Source of the DNA: JAAYQA01 sp964510345
Lineage (GTDB): Bacteria; Bacillota; Clostridia; Tissierellales; Peptoniphilaceae
Assembly (NCBI GenBank): GCA_964510345.1
Contig: CAZEBB010000008.1
Location: 1 to 59,103 of the forward strand
Direction: 5' to 3'
DNA: 59,103 bases
In this document: positions 42,705-51,604 of the stretch, piece by piece
Layout: every line of letters starts with the position of its first letter
How positions within the stretch are numbered: position 1 is the first letter of the stretch
Notes under the pieces: model-generated
Database searches by the model: none
The model's input: the letters and a program-made list of their open reading frames with translations, nothing else
Told to the model about the DNA's origin: nothing
Program-made: the position numbers and the translations under genes

Positions 42705-43877
42705 TTACTCTAAAAAATCTCTCAATTTATTACTGCGTGAGGGGTGTTTCAATTTTCTGAGTGCTTTCGCCTCGATTTGACGTATGCGTTCACGTGTGAC
42801 ATTGAACTCTTTTCCTACTTCTTCCAATGTGCGAGGCGTCCCGTCTGTGAGACCGAAACGCAACTCCAATACTTTTCGCTCTCTGTCGTTAAGGGTTCCC
42901 AAAACCTCATTAAGCTGTTCTCTGAGCATCGTGAAATTCGCTGCATCATCCGGAGCGATCGCCGAATCGTCTTCGATGAAATCCCCCAGATGGCTGTCTT
43001 CTTCTTCCCCGATCGGCGTTTCCAAAGAGACCGGTTCCTGTGCGATCTTGCGCACATCGCGGACCTTCTCAACATCGATGCCCATTTCCTCGGCGATCTC
43101 TTCGTTGGTGGGTTCGCGGCCGAGCTCCTGAATCAACTGACGCTGTACGCGTACTAATTTATTGATGGTCTCCACCATATGCACCGGAATTCGTATGGTA
43201 CGGGCTTGGTCGGCGATCGCACGCGTAATCGCCTGACGGATCCACCATGTCGCATAGGTTGAGAACTTAAAGCCCTTCTTATAATCGAATTTGTCGACGG
43301 CCTTCATCAAGCCCATATTCCCCTCTTGGATAAGGTCAAGAAACTGCATTCCGCGTCCAACATAGCGTTTGGCGATGGATACGACGAGTCTGAGATTGGC
43401 TTCTGCGAGACGTTTCTTTGCGATGACGTCCCCATCTTCCATGCGTTTCGCCAGCATGATCTCTTCTTCGCCGGTGAGTAGCGGAATCTTTCCGATTTCC
43501 TTGAGGTACATTTTGACGGGATCGTCGACATTGACCCCTTTCAGTTCCGAGAGATCCTCGGGCTTTTCTTGTATCAGTTCTTCTGCATCATCTGACGCAT
43601 CTTCAATAGGCTCTTCTTCCTCCTCGTCCTCATCGTCAACATCTTCATCTTGAACGAGGCGCGAGCCGGTTTCTGTTTCTTCGAGCAGTTCAATTCCTGC
43701 CGTCACCAACCGACGCTGAATATCTTCGATATCCTCTTTTTCCATTTCGTCAAAGAATTCGATCTCTTCGAACTGTGTGACGAGCAGTGCATTATCGCTT
43801 TCTTTCGCTAATCGCAGGGCTTCTTCGTAGACACTTACCTTGTTTTCTCCCCACTCTATGCGTTCATCTTGAACCAT
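42705..43877 (-). CDS. rpoD: Primary sigma factor (sigma-A)
   Basis: A 390-residue housekeeping sigma factor. A short region 1.1 and an acidic spacer (about 55-90) come first. Region 1.2 holds DDPVKMYLKEIGKIPLLTGE. Region 2 has QFLDLIQEGNMGLMKAVDKF and the -10 recognition helix FSTYATWWIRQAITRAI. Region 3 begins IPVHMVETINKL. Region 4.2 ends GKEFNVTRERIRQIEAKALR. Starts 1 nt after dnaG. The dgt-dnaG-rpoD order is a classic macromolecular synthesis cluster in Gram-positives. It recognises the TTGACA/TATAAT promoters listed here. Confidence 0.97.
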   Translation of the reverse strand: MVQDERIEWGENKVSVYEEALRLAKESDNALLVTQFEEIEFFDEMEKEDIEDIQRRLVTAGIELLEETETGSRLVQDEDVDDEDEEEEEPIEDASDDAEELIQEKPEDLSELKGVNVDDPVKMYLKEIGKIPLLTGEEEIMLAKRMEDGDVIAKKRLAEANLRLVVSIAKRYVGRGMQFLDLIQEGNMGLMKAVDKFDYKKGFKFSTYATWWIRQAITRAIADQARTIRIPVHMVETINKLVRVQRQLIQELGREPTNEEIAEEMGIDVEKVRDVRKIAQEPVSLETPIGEEEDSHLGDFIEDDSAIAPDDAANFTMLREQLNEVLGTLNDRERKVLELRFGLTDGTPRTLEEVGKEFNVTRERIRQIEAKALRKLKHPSRSNKLRDFLE

Positions 43878-43878
43878 T

Positions 43879-45690
43879 TCACATTCCCCCTTGTGACCCG
43901 GCGGTCAGAATGCGGTTGACATCCCCGAGCCGTTTCATCTTTTCAATTAATAAGGCTTGTCGTTCCGGGCTGTCTTCCCCCGCAAGTAACGATATTTCCG
44001 TATGCAATTCGGCTTTTTCATCCATGAGAGCCGCATGCCGTAACGCGCTGTACAATTCGAGCACTGCCTTCTTCCCCGACGTCGTCGGGTCGCTTGCCGT
44101 TCGAATGACGGCTTCCACCGCCTGATCCATCCCCACATCGTGTGAAAACGCCTCTCGTAACCGTTCGGTCGACGGCTCCCAATCTTCCTTCTGATAACCA
44201 TCGCGCAACCAGTTCATCACTCGAAGTGCCCAATCCTCGCTCACAAAGCGATCATTCATAAAGGCGAACATCGCTTGGTACTCCGCACGTCCGCGTAGCG
44301 CATGGGCCAGCATATTGATCCACAGCTGACGCCTTGCACGTGACGCTTTTGGTTTCGGCACTCGGTACTCGTCTCTCGCGTTATTGTCTTCTCTCTTATA
44401 CCCGATTTGCCCCGGGTTTCCGATTTTTTTTGCAACCTCTTCATGAAGTGCCGCTTCTGAAATGCCGATTTGTTTGGAAAGGCTTCGGATATACTCCTCG
44501 CGTTCGTAAGCCCGTTTCAATTTTGCCAGTATATCCGTCGCTTCATCAAAAAAAGCGATCCTCTCCTCTGTATCCTGCAGATCGTATTTTCGCATGGATT
44601 GTTGGAGGAAGTATGTGGTCGGCGTATAGGCATTTTGAATGGCGAGGCCCATCGCGTCGGCACCGTTCTTGCGCAAGTAGTCGTCCGGATCCAATCCGTC
44701 GTCGAGCGATATGATTTTTGCTTCGATGCCGATCTTCGAAAATACGTCGACCGCGCGTTCCGTTGCCCGCTGTCCGGCCGAGTCCCCATCGTAGAGGACA
44801 TACACTTTTCCGCCGTACCGCTTCAAGAGTTTTGCCTGTTCTTCCGTAAGCGCCGTACCTAACGAGGCAACCGTGCGCTTAAAACCATATTGAAACAGCT
44901 GCAGTGTATCCATATAGCCCTCGACCAGCAAGATGCCGTCGCGGTTCCCGTCTCTTGCGATATTTTGGAGTCCGTACAAGTGCTCTCCCTTGTGGAACAA
45001 GACGGATTCTTTTGAATTGAGATATTTGGCTCGATCATCTCCGAGTGCTCGTCCGCCGAAGCCAATCACGCGATTGCGGTAATCCAATATTGGAAACATC
45101 AGTCGATTGCGAAACCTGTCGTACACTTTTCCCTTGTCACTCTGCACCAATAGTCCGATCTCCAATGCGTCTTCAATGGATGCTTTCTTCGATTGTAAAA
45201 AGGTAAATAGACCGTCCCACCGGTCTTTGGCATATCCTAATAGAAAATGATTAATTGCACCGTAACCGATGCCCCGTTTTTCTAAATAGCGCTTGGGGAG
45301 CTCTTCGGTTAGCAGCTGTTGGTAATAGTATTGCATCGCCAACTGATTGAGCCCGTAGAGTGTTTCTTTTCGTCTCTCGCGTTCTGTTTCCTCGCGATTC
45401 CCGGGGATTTCAATCCCCTTGCGCTCCGCCAGTGTGCGAATGGCCTCAGGGTAACTTAAGTTCTCCCGTTTCATTAAAAACGAGATGGCGTCACCGCCTT
45501 GTCCGCAACCGAAGCAATGAAAAAACTGTTTTTGTCCCGATACGGTAAAAGAAGGTGTCTTCTCCGAATGAAATGGGCACAATCCTAAATAGTTTGCACC
45601 CGACTTTTTCAAATCCACATATTGAGAAACGACCTCGACGATATCCGTTTGGGCTTTAATATGCGCTATGATCTCTTCAGGAATCCGCAT
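43879..45690 (-). CDS. dnaG: DNA primase
   Basis: A 603-residue primase. Zinc finger with Cys38, His41, Cys59, Cys62 (GLCPFHSEKTPSF and HCFGCGQGG). TOPRIM catalytic core with LLVEGYMDTLQLFQYG near 255 and VLYDGDSAGQRATERAVD near 303. The C-terminal helicase-interaction domain (about 440-600) is less conserved. It lays RNA primers at the replication fork. The start ATG directly follows the dgt stop, and GGAG lies in the dgt tail. Confidence 0.97.
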   Translation of the reverse strand: MRIPEEIIAHIKAQTDIVEVVSQYVDLKKSGANYLGLCPFHSEKTPSFTVSGQKQFFHCFGCGQGGDAISFLMKRENLSYPEAIRTLAERKGIEIPGNREETERERRKETLYGLNQLAMQYYYQQLLTEELPKRYLEKRGIGYGAINHFLLGYAKDRWDGLFTFLQSKKASIEDALEIGLLVQSDKGKVYDRFRNRLMFPILDYRNRVIGFGGRALGDDRAKYLNSKESVLFHKGEHLYGLQNIARDGNRDGILLVEGYMDTLQLFQYGFKRTVASLGTALTEEQAKLLKRYGGKVYVLYDGDSAGQRATERAVDVFSKIGIEAKIISLDDGLDPDDYLRKNGADAMGLAIQNAYTPTTYFLQQSMRKYDLQDTEERIAFFDEATDILAKLKRAYEREEYIRSLSKQIGISEAALHEEVAKKIGNPGQIGYKREDNNARDEYRVPKPKASRARRQLWINMLAHALRGRAEYQAMFAFMNDRFVSEDWALRVMNWLRDGYQKEDWEPSTERLREAFSHDVGMDQAVEAVIRTASDPTTSGKKAVLELYSALRHAALMDEKAELHTEISLLAGEDSPERQALLIEKMKRLGDVNRILTAGSQGGM

Positions 45691-46718
45691 TTAGTAACTC
45701 CACCCTTTCGGCATGAAATGCTCCTCAAATACGCGCACTGCGTATCGGTCCGTCATTCCTGCGATATAATCGGTCACCATCAAGTTTTCGTCAACCTCAT
45801 CCTCCTCCTGATAGAGAGCCAAGTGTTCTCTCGGCAGTCGATAGATGTCATGCAAGTAATATCGATACAATGTCTCCAACAAGAATTTTGCCTGTTCCGC
45901 ATCGCTCTTCACACTTTTTGATAAGTAGATATTCTCGAAGAGGAAGGCGCGAAGGTCATCGGTTGCACTCTGTACGCGATCGGACATGCGAATCTCCGCT
46001 TGTCCTTTACTGCTCTCCACGATGTCGATGATCATCTGAGAGATTCGGTCCCCATGTCCGCTTCCTAAGACACCGGTTAAATGTGTAGGGAGATCCGATT
46101 CCTTCAGCNNNNNNNNNNCTTCAGCAATCCGGCGCGAATCGAGTCATCGATGTCGTGATTGATATAGGCAATTCGGTCGGCAAACTTTACAATTCGCGAT
46201 TCCAGCGTTTCCGCCCTGTGTTCCCCTGTGTGATTGGCAATACCCTCTACCACTTCGAATGTCAGATTCAAACCGCGTCGCTTTTCGCTCGATTCTAAAT
46301 ACTCGACGACGCGAGCGGACTGTTCGTAGTGCTTGAAGCCGTTGGGGTTCAGGTCGTTTAAGATATCCTCACCCATATGTCCAAATGGCGTATGACCTAA
46401 ATCATGCCCAAGGGCGATTGCCTCCACCAAATCTTCATTCAGATCTAACGCACGTGCGATCGTTCGCCCAATCTGCGCAACTTCTAATGTGTGCGTCATG
46501 CGCGTCCGGTAATGATCCTTCCAAGGGTCGATATAAACTTGGGTTTTATGTTTCAGCCTACGAAAGGCTTTCGAATGGAGGATGCGATCGCGATCGCGTT
46601 GAAAATCAGTTCGAAGCGGACACTTGTCCTCTGTCAATTTGCGCCCTTTTGACTCGGCTGACTTCATTGCAAACGGTGACAACCACAGTTTTTCTCTTTC
46701 TTCGATTTTCTCGCGCAT
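45691..46718 (-). CDS. dgt: Deoxyguanosinetriphosphate triphosphohydrolase-like protein (HD family), interrupted by an N-run
   Basis: HD-domain dNTPase of the dGTPase family that hydrolyses dNTP to nucleoside and triphosphate. HD residues are in KDHYRTRMTHTLEVAQ and ALGHDLGHTPFGH. Ten N at 46109-46118 split the reading frame. Seven bases CTTCAGC stand on both sides of the N-run. If that duplication and the N are collapsed (17 nt), the frame is restored and reads LLKESDLPTHLTGVLG as expected for the family, giving 336 residues. I treat this as one intact gene with an assembly artefact. First gene of the dgt-dnaG-rpoD cluster. Confidence 0.88.
46109..46118. other. Assembly gap (10 N) inside dgt
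   Basis: Flanked by the same 7-mer CTTCAGC on both sides (46102-46108 and 46119-46125). Likely an unrecognised contig overlap, not missing sequence. Confidence 0.9.
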
Positions 46719-46754
46719 CTCGCTCCCCCCTTACCCTTTATACATACCCAATTG

Positions 46755-46778
46755 AAAAAGGGAAGTTTCCTCCCCTTT
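46755..46778 (-). terminator. Terminator after ppsR
   Basis: AAGGGGAG, GAAA, CTTCCCTT (one mismatch) then TTTC on the minus strand; the stem begins at the ppsR stop codon. Closes glyQ-glyS-ppsR before dgt. Confidence 0.75.
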
Positions 46779-47589
46779 ACAATTGGTTCTTTTGCACTCG
46801 TTCAATAATGATCCCGGCGGTCTCCTCGATGGCACGTGAGGTCACATCAATCACATAGCAGCCGAGGGCCGACATCAGTTGTTCCGATTTCTTCAACTCG
46901 TCGCGAATCCGGTCCATTTGCGCATAGGTGCTGTTCTCCGAAGTAAGGCCTAGCGCTCGCAAGCGCTCCGTGCGGATCGAGTTCAACTTGCGCGGATCCG
47001 CCAAGAGTCCAAAGATTTTTTTCGGGTTGACCGAATACAGTTCTTTAGGCGGCTCTACTTCAGGCACTAAAGGGATATTCGCCACCTTATAGCCGCGGTT
47101 CGCCAGATACATCGAAAGAGGTGTTTTTGAAGTACGTGACACCCCGATCAGCGTGATATCCGACTTGAGAACGCCACGCGGGTCCTTCCCATCGTCGTAT
47201 TTCACGGCGAACTCGATCGCGTCGATGCGTTGAAAATACTCTTCGTCCAGCGGTTCCAAGCGACCGGCGACCATTTCCGGCTCCTTGCCCAAATAGTCCG
47301 CCATCTCGCGGAGCACAGGCCCCATCACATCGACGCATCGAATCGCAAAGTGATGCGCTAAATATGCCAGGTAGTCGCGTAGCTCGTCCACGACAAGCGT
47401 ATAGATGATCAGGCAGTCCGTCCCGCGGACCGCGTTGATAATGCTGAGGATGTCGTCCTTCGTTTCGATGAACGCATGGCGTGTAAAAGTCGAATCGACA
47501 TCCGGAAACTGCGAAAACGCCGCTTTGGATACGATGTCCGCCGTCTCTCCGTGAGAGTCCGACAGGACGTGTACGTGTAATTTCCTCAT
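46777..47589 (-). CDS. ppsR: Pyruvate,phosphate dikinase / PEP synthase regulatory protein (DUF299)
   Basis: A 270-residue bifunctional ADP-dependent kinase/Pi-dependent pyrophosphorylase of the DUF299 family. It switches PPDK or PEP synthase off and on by phosphorylating a threonine next to the catalytic histidine. Start HVHVLSDSHGETADIVSKAA, P-loop LIGVSRTSKTPLSMYLANRG near 148, then NIPLVPEVEPP. No ppdK or ppsA is in the window. Its ribosome site lies at or in the N-run that separates it from glyS. Confidence 0.93.
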   Translation of the reverse strand: MRKLHVHVLSDSHGETADIVSKAAFSQFPDVDSTFTRHAFIETKDDILSIINAVRGTDCLIIYTLVVDELRDYLAYLAHHFAIRCVDVMGPVLREMADYLGKEPEMVAGRLEPLDEEYFQRIDAIEFAVKYDDGKDPRGVLKSDITLIGVSRTSKTPLSMYLANRGYKVANIPLVPEVEPPKELYSVNPKKIFGLLADPRKLNSIRTERLRALGLTSENSTYAQMDRIRDELKKSEQLMSALGCYVIDVTSRAIEETAGIIIERVQKNQL

Positions 47590-47597
47590 TATTCTTT

Positions 47598-47611
47598 NNN
47601 NNNNNNNNNNN
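47598..47611. other. Assembly gap (14 N) at the glyS/ppsR junction
   Basis: The last codons and stop of glyS and probably the ppsR ribosome site fall here. The stated length is unlikely to be exact, because read literally it can fuse glyS to an out-of-frame reading of ppsR. Confidence 0.85.
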
Positions 47612-49651
47612 CAAAATGAGATCGTGCGTGCGTTTCAACAGCGCCAATCGGTTATTCTTGACGGCTTCGTCATCGACCATAACCATCGTGTTATCCAAGA
47701 AACGGTCGATGGCGGGCGAGGCCTTCGCCAAATCCGTCAACGCTTGCTTGTATGACGACTGGTCGATGTCATCGCGAATGGAGTCATAGTAGCCACCGAG
47801 ATCATAGAGTCTCTTTTCTTCATCCGTTGTCAACCATTCGACATTGACATTGGCGTGCTCCGCTTTTTGGGCGAGCGTACTCACGCGCGTCAAGCTCTGG
47901 AGAATATCTTTTGAATTGATCAGCGAAAGGAAATCTTCCACTGCGCTGATCCTCAAGATCACGTCGTAAATAAAATTGGGTCTCGTCACGAGCACGCTGT
48001 CGACGACATCATAACGATAGCCGTCCTCCGTCAGTCGATTGCGCAAGCGCTGGCGGAAGAATTGTAGTATTTTATCCATGGTCTCTTCATAGGGGAAGAC
48101 CATGACTTTTTCGTCTACATAGGAATACAGGGAATCCTTGATCATCGACTCCATCGAGATATCAAGCTTATTGCTAATGAGGATATGCAAGATCCCGAGG
48201 GCCATTCTGCGCAGGCCGAACTGGTCTTGCGATCCGGAGATCTTCTCGCCGATGGCAAATAGCCCACACAGGGAGTCCATTTTGTCGGCCAGGGAGAGCA
48301 CCGTTCCGGTTGTCGTTTGCGGGAGCGCGCCACGCGATTGCGTCGGCAGATAGTGCTCCGCAATCGCCTTGGAGACGACTTCGGTCTCGCCCGACTCTTG
48401 CGCGTAGATTCCACCGATCACCCCTTGCAGCTCCGTGAACTCGATGACCATACGCGTCATCAAGTCCGCTTTGCAAAGGGTGGCGGCGCGGTCTACCGAT
48501 GCCAAAGCGGCATCGCCGACGCCGAGATTCTTCCCGATTTGTGCCGCCAGTGAGCGCACGCGCGACGTCTTATCGTACATACTTCCCAACTTATCGTGGA
48601 ATGTCAGGTTTTTAAGATCTTCCACATACCCTTCTAATGGCTTTTTGCGGTCGTCATTATAGAAAAACTTTGCGTCCTCAAGGCGAGGCGTCAGGACCTT
48701 CTCATTACCCGCGCGGACAATATCCAATCCTGTTTTATCTCCATTGCGGACGGTGACAAAATACGGCATCGTATTGCCCTTATCATCGATTACAGGCAAA
48801 TAACGCAGGTGGTCTTTCATCGGCGTCAGAATGACGGGATCGGGTAATTCCATGTATTCTTGCGGGATGTGTCCGAGAAGCGGCGTCGGGTATTCGACGA
48901 GATTGACGATTTCATCCAACAAGTCTTCGTCTTCCATGAGGTTTCCACCGCGCTCGCGGACCAATTTCTCCGCATTGACGAGGATCACTTCACGGCGCTT
49001 CTTTTCATCCAACATGACATAATTGTCGAGCAGTTGATCCTCGAAACGGTCGATACTCTCAATGCAGATATTGTCTGATCCCAGCACGCGGTGGCCGCGC
49101 GTGTATCGATCGACCGGGATTTCTTCTAAATCAAAGTGTAAAACATCATCGTCAAACAAAGACACGAACCAGCGGATCGGACGCGCAAATCGGAAATCCC
49201 TCCCGCCCCATTTCATCGATTTTGGGAAGGTCAATGAGCGAAGGATTTCGGGGATTGAAGTCTGCAACAGTTGCTTAACATCCATACCTTCTTCGCGCTT
49301 ATTGACGACGACATAATTTTCGTTGCCGATCATTTCCTGTTGCACATCGGAAAGCTCCACCTTTTGACTCTTCATAAACCCGAGCAGCGCTTTCGTCGGG
49401 TTTCCGCTTTCATCAAATGCGATGCGAGCCGCCGGTCCCTTGACCTGCTCAACTTTATCTTCCGTCTTATTGTGCAGGCCTTCTATGCGGACGACAAAGC
49501 GTCTCGGCGTCGCATCGCAACGGAGGTTATGGAAATCGACACCGTTTGTCGTCAGCAATTTTGTAAAGGCCTGTACCAGTTGGTTTTTGGTCGGCTCGAT
49601 ATAGGTCGCCGGAAATTCTTCGACGCCAATTTCTAACAAATACTTACTCAT
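47612..49651 (-). CDS. glyS: Glycyl-tRNA synthetase beta subunit (3' end in gap)
   Basis: Beta chain of the tetrameric glycyl-tRNA synthetase. 680 residues are visible, beginning KYLLEIGVEEFPATYIEPT and ending at RLALLKRTHDLIL. The normal C-terminus should continue about a dozen residues (a KVADFSKL-like tail) that are lost in the N-run. Typical segments: FPKSMKWGGRDFRFARPIRW near 140, DEIVNLVEYPTPLLG near 255 and QFGLRRMALGILHILI near 495. The start overlaps the glyQ stop by 8 nt. The two subunits are thus translationally coupled. Confidence 0.95.
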
Positions 49652-50528
49652 TTTTCGCCTCCCGGTTTAACAATGGGAATCCCAATTCTTCCCGCTTTTT
49701 CACATAACCGATCGCCGTGATTCGCGCCAGATTTCGTACGCGTCCAATGTACACGGCACGCTCAGAAACAGAGATCGCTCCTCTCGCATCCAGCACGTTA
49801 AATGTATGCGAACACTTGAGAACATTGTCGTACGCCGGATAAATTAACTCTTTTTGCAGATAGATCTCCGCTTCCCGCTCGTATACGTTAAATAAGTCCT
49901 TCAGGACTTGGATATCCGCTTCTTCAAAGGAGTACACCGAGTTCTCATACTCCGGTTGCAAGAAAATATCGCCGTATTTGATCCCGGGTGCCCATTCGAT
50001 ATCAAATACATTGTCCACATTTTGGATGTACATCGCAATACGCTCCAAGCCATAGGTAAGCTCGACCGATTCTAAATCCAGCGGCAAACTCCCTGCCTGT
50101 TGGAAGTACGTAAACTGTGTAATTTCCATCCCATCGAGCCATACTTCCCAACCTAAGCCCCACGCACCCAATGTCGGCGCCTCCCAGTTGTCCTCAACGA
50201 AACGAATGTCGTGAACTCTCGGGTCAATCCCAATCGATGCTAAGCTGTCCAGATACGTTTCCTGGATACGATCGGGCGACGGTTTCAAGATCACCTGCAA
50301 CTGGTGATGTTGGTAGAGACGATTCGGGTTTTGCCCGTATCGTCCGTCGGCCGGGCGTCTTGAAGGTTCTACATAGACAACTTTCCAAGGCTCCGGTCCC
50401 AGTGCGCGTAAGAATGTATGAGGACTCATCGTCCCCGCCCCTTTTTCTACATCATACGGTTCAAGGGAAATACAACCCCGGTCCGCCCAGAATTTTTGTA
50501 ATGCGAATACCATATCTTGATATAACAT
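49644..50528 (-). CDS. glyQ: Glycyl-tRNA synthetase alpha subunit
   Basis: Catalytic class II alpha chain that activates glycine and charges tRNA-Gly with GlyS. 294 residues. Hallmarks: ALQKFWADRGCISLEPYD at the N-terminus, VEPSRRPADGRYGQNPNR near 53, and GWEVWLDGMEITQFTYFQQ near 130. AGGAGG lies 6 nt before the ATG at 50528. No glycine T-box or other leader was found upstream; an extended -10-like TGTTAAAAT lies about 40 nt before the gene. Confidence 0.97.
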   Translation of the reverse strand: MLYQDMVFALQKFWADRGCISLEPYDVEKGAGTMSPHTFLRALGPEPWKVVYVEPSRRPADGRYGQNPNRLYQHHQLQVILKPSPDRIQETYLDSLASIGIDPRVHDIRFVEDNWEAPTLGAWGLGWEVWLDGMEITQFTYFQQAGSLPLDLESVELTYGLERIAMYIQNVDNVFDIEWAPGIKYGDIFLQPEYENSVYSFEEADIQVLKDLFNVYEREAEIYLQKELIYPAYDNVLKCSHTFNVLDARGAISVSERAVYIGRVRNLARITAIGYVKKREELGFPLLNREAKNE

Positions 50529-50668
50529 GCGTACCTCCTATGCGTTACTCTATCTCCATATTTTAACATACAAAAGCTTGTCATTCTATCATCAGACCCA
50601 ATGACGGTTCTTTTTTGTTTAGGACTAACTCTTCGGTTATGAGAATCTGCATTCTTTTGATCTTTGGT

Positions 50669-50696
50669 TTGATACTACTTTGTGTTTGGGTATAGA
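50669..50696 (+). promoter_or_regulatory. Probable promoter of the cytochrome b5-like gene
   Basis: TTGATA (50669-50674), 16-nt spacer, TATAGA (50691-50696). AGGAGG stands before the ATG at 50728. Confidence 0.55.
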
Positions 50697-50727
50697 TAAG
50701 TATCACAAATAGAAGGAGGAAACCCAT

Positions 50728-51084
50728 ATGTTGAAGAAAAAATGGATTCCGCTTCTTCTTGTCGTCGTATTGATTGCAACCGCATGCGGCACTTCGCAGA
50801 CGGAACCGTCTGCTCAGGAGGAGCCAAGTATTACAGAATCCACATCAGAAGTTAAAGAGTTTACGCTGGAAGAACTCGCGACTCACAACGGGAAAGACGG
50901 AGCCAAAGCCTATGTCGCCGTCGACGGCGTCGTCTATGACTTGACCGACTCGGCCGCTTGGAAAAACGGACAGCACAACGGCTTTGAAGCAGGTAAAGAC
51001 TTGACCGACGAAATCAAAAACGACTCTCCGCACGGCGTAGGGAATCTGGAAGGCATCCCCGTCGTTGGAAAGATCGTGGAGTAG
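50728..51084 (+). CDS. Lipoprotein with cytochrome b5-like heme/steroid-binding domain
   Basis: A 118-residue exported lipoprotein. Signal sequence with lipobox IATAC, so Cys20 would be lipidated. A Glu/Ser/Thr-rich linker (21-42) precedes a cytochrome b5-like domain (about 43-118): EFTLEELATHNGKDG, AYVAVDGVVYDLTD, AAWKNGQHNGFEAGKDLT, SPHGVGNLEGIPVVGK. The candidate heme ligands are His83 and His102; the classic HPGG loop of cytochrome b5 is replaced by GQHNG. It is anchored on the outer membrane face, 3 nt upstream of a four-helix His-rich membrane protein that may be its redox partner. Confidence 0.85.
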   Translation: MLKKKWIPLLLVVVLIATACGTSQTEPSAQEEPSITESTSEVKEFTLEELATHNGKDGAKAYVAVDGVVYDLTDSAAWKNGQHNGFEAGKDLTDEIKNDSPHGVGNLEGIPVVGKIVE

Positions 51085-51087
51085 AGT

Positions 51088-51477
51088 ATGTTTCAGGTAT
51101 TGGGGTGGGTTAATGTCGCACTGCTCGTCATCCTCTACATTCCGTATGTAGGAACTCGCATGAACCGCCTCTGGTTTGGCGGGAAAAATGAGTCGTTAAA
51201 AAGCATTGTACGCACCCTCAGAATGCTTCATAAACCTGCCGGGTTCGCTCTTGTTCTCGTCGCTCTGTATCACGGTTACTTGGCACTGGGCCGAGTTATG
51301 CTCCACACGGGGACCGTTCTCTTCGTCTTTGCGGCGATCACTGCGACCTTAGGGTTTGCGTTTTGGCGGATAAAAGACAAGAAGATCTTTCAATCGCATA
51401 AGTTTTTCGCGCTGATCACCGGAGTGTTGTTCTTACTCCACTGGTTAGCCCCCGGTGCGTTACGCGGTTTGATGTAG
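51088..51477 (+). CDS. Four-helix membrane protein, probable bis-heme cytochrome b
   Basis: A 129-residue protein with four predicted membrane helices (about 6-24, 50-68, 74-94, 104-122). His48 and His62 on helix 2, and His104 and His118 on helix 4, are each separated by 13 residues. That is the H-x13-H spacing by which ferric-reductase/NOX-type cytochromes hold two stacked b hemes across the membrane. His73 is extra. The gene starts 3 nt after the cytochrome b5-like lipoprotein gene. I infer a transmembrane electron path to the outside. No family name is certain, and no flavin or NAD domain is present. Confidence 0.7.
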   Translation: MFQVLGWVNVALLVILYIPYVGTRMNRLWFGGKNESLKSIVRTLRMLHKPAGFALVLVALYHGYLALGRVMLHTGTVLFVFAAITATLGFAFWRIKDKKIFQSHKFFALITGVLFLLHWLAPGALRGLM

Positions 51478-51479
51478 CA

Positions 51480-51507
51480 AAAAGGAGTCGGCATTTTCGC
51501 CGGCTCC
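51480..51507 (-). terminator. Hairpin terminator, aminotransferase side
   Basis: GGAGTCGGC, ATTTTC, GCCGGCTCC (9 pairs with one G.T). The minus strand continues with TTTTTGC, so it suits the aminotransferase gene coming from the right. Confidence 0.65.
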
Positions 51508-51568
51508 TTGAATTTGTGAAAATCCATTCGCTAAGCATACTGGTGAGGAGCGAACTTTTTCACCTGGA

Positions 51569-51597
51569 GGAGTCGGCTTTTCACCGGTTCCTTTTTA
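51569..51597 (+). terminator. Hairpin terminator, cytochrome side
   Basis: GGAGTCGG, 7-nt loop, CCGGTTCC with two wobble pairs, then TTTTT on the plus strand. Its sequence is strikingly like the hairpin at 51484-51507, as if duplicated. Confidence 0.65.
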
Positions 51598-51604
51598 TGT
51601 GTTT

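Noticed and set aside
47087..49651. An 854-codon frame fusing glyS to sequence within ppsR
   Set aside because: An artefact of the 14-N gap; the part beyond the gap is an out-of-frame reading of ppsR.
50566..50727. Glycine T-box upstream of glyQ
   Set aside because: No GGTGG core or matching terminator/antiterminator pair in the leader on the minus strand.
51541..51552. A third, decayed copy of the 85-nt element (GTGAGGAGCG)
   Set aside because: Only the first ten bases resemble copy 2; the stem partner and inner hairpins are missing.
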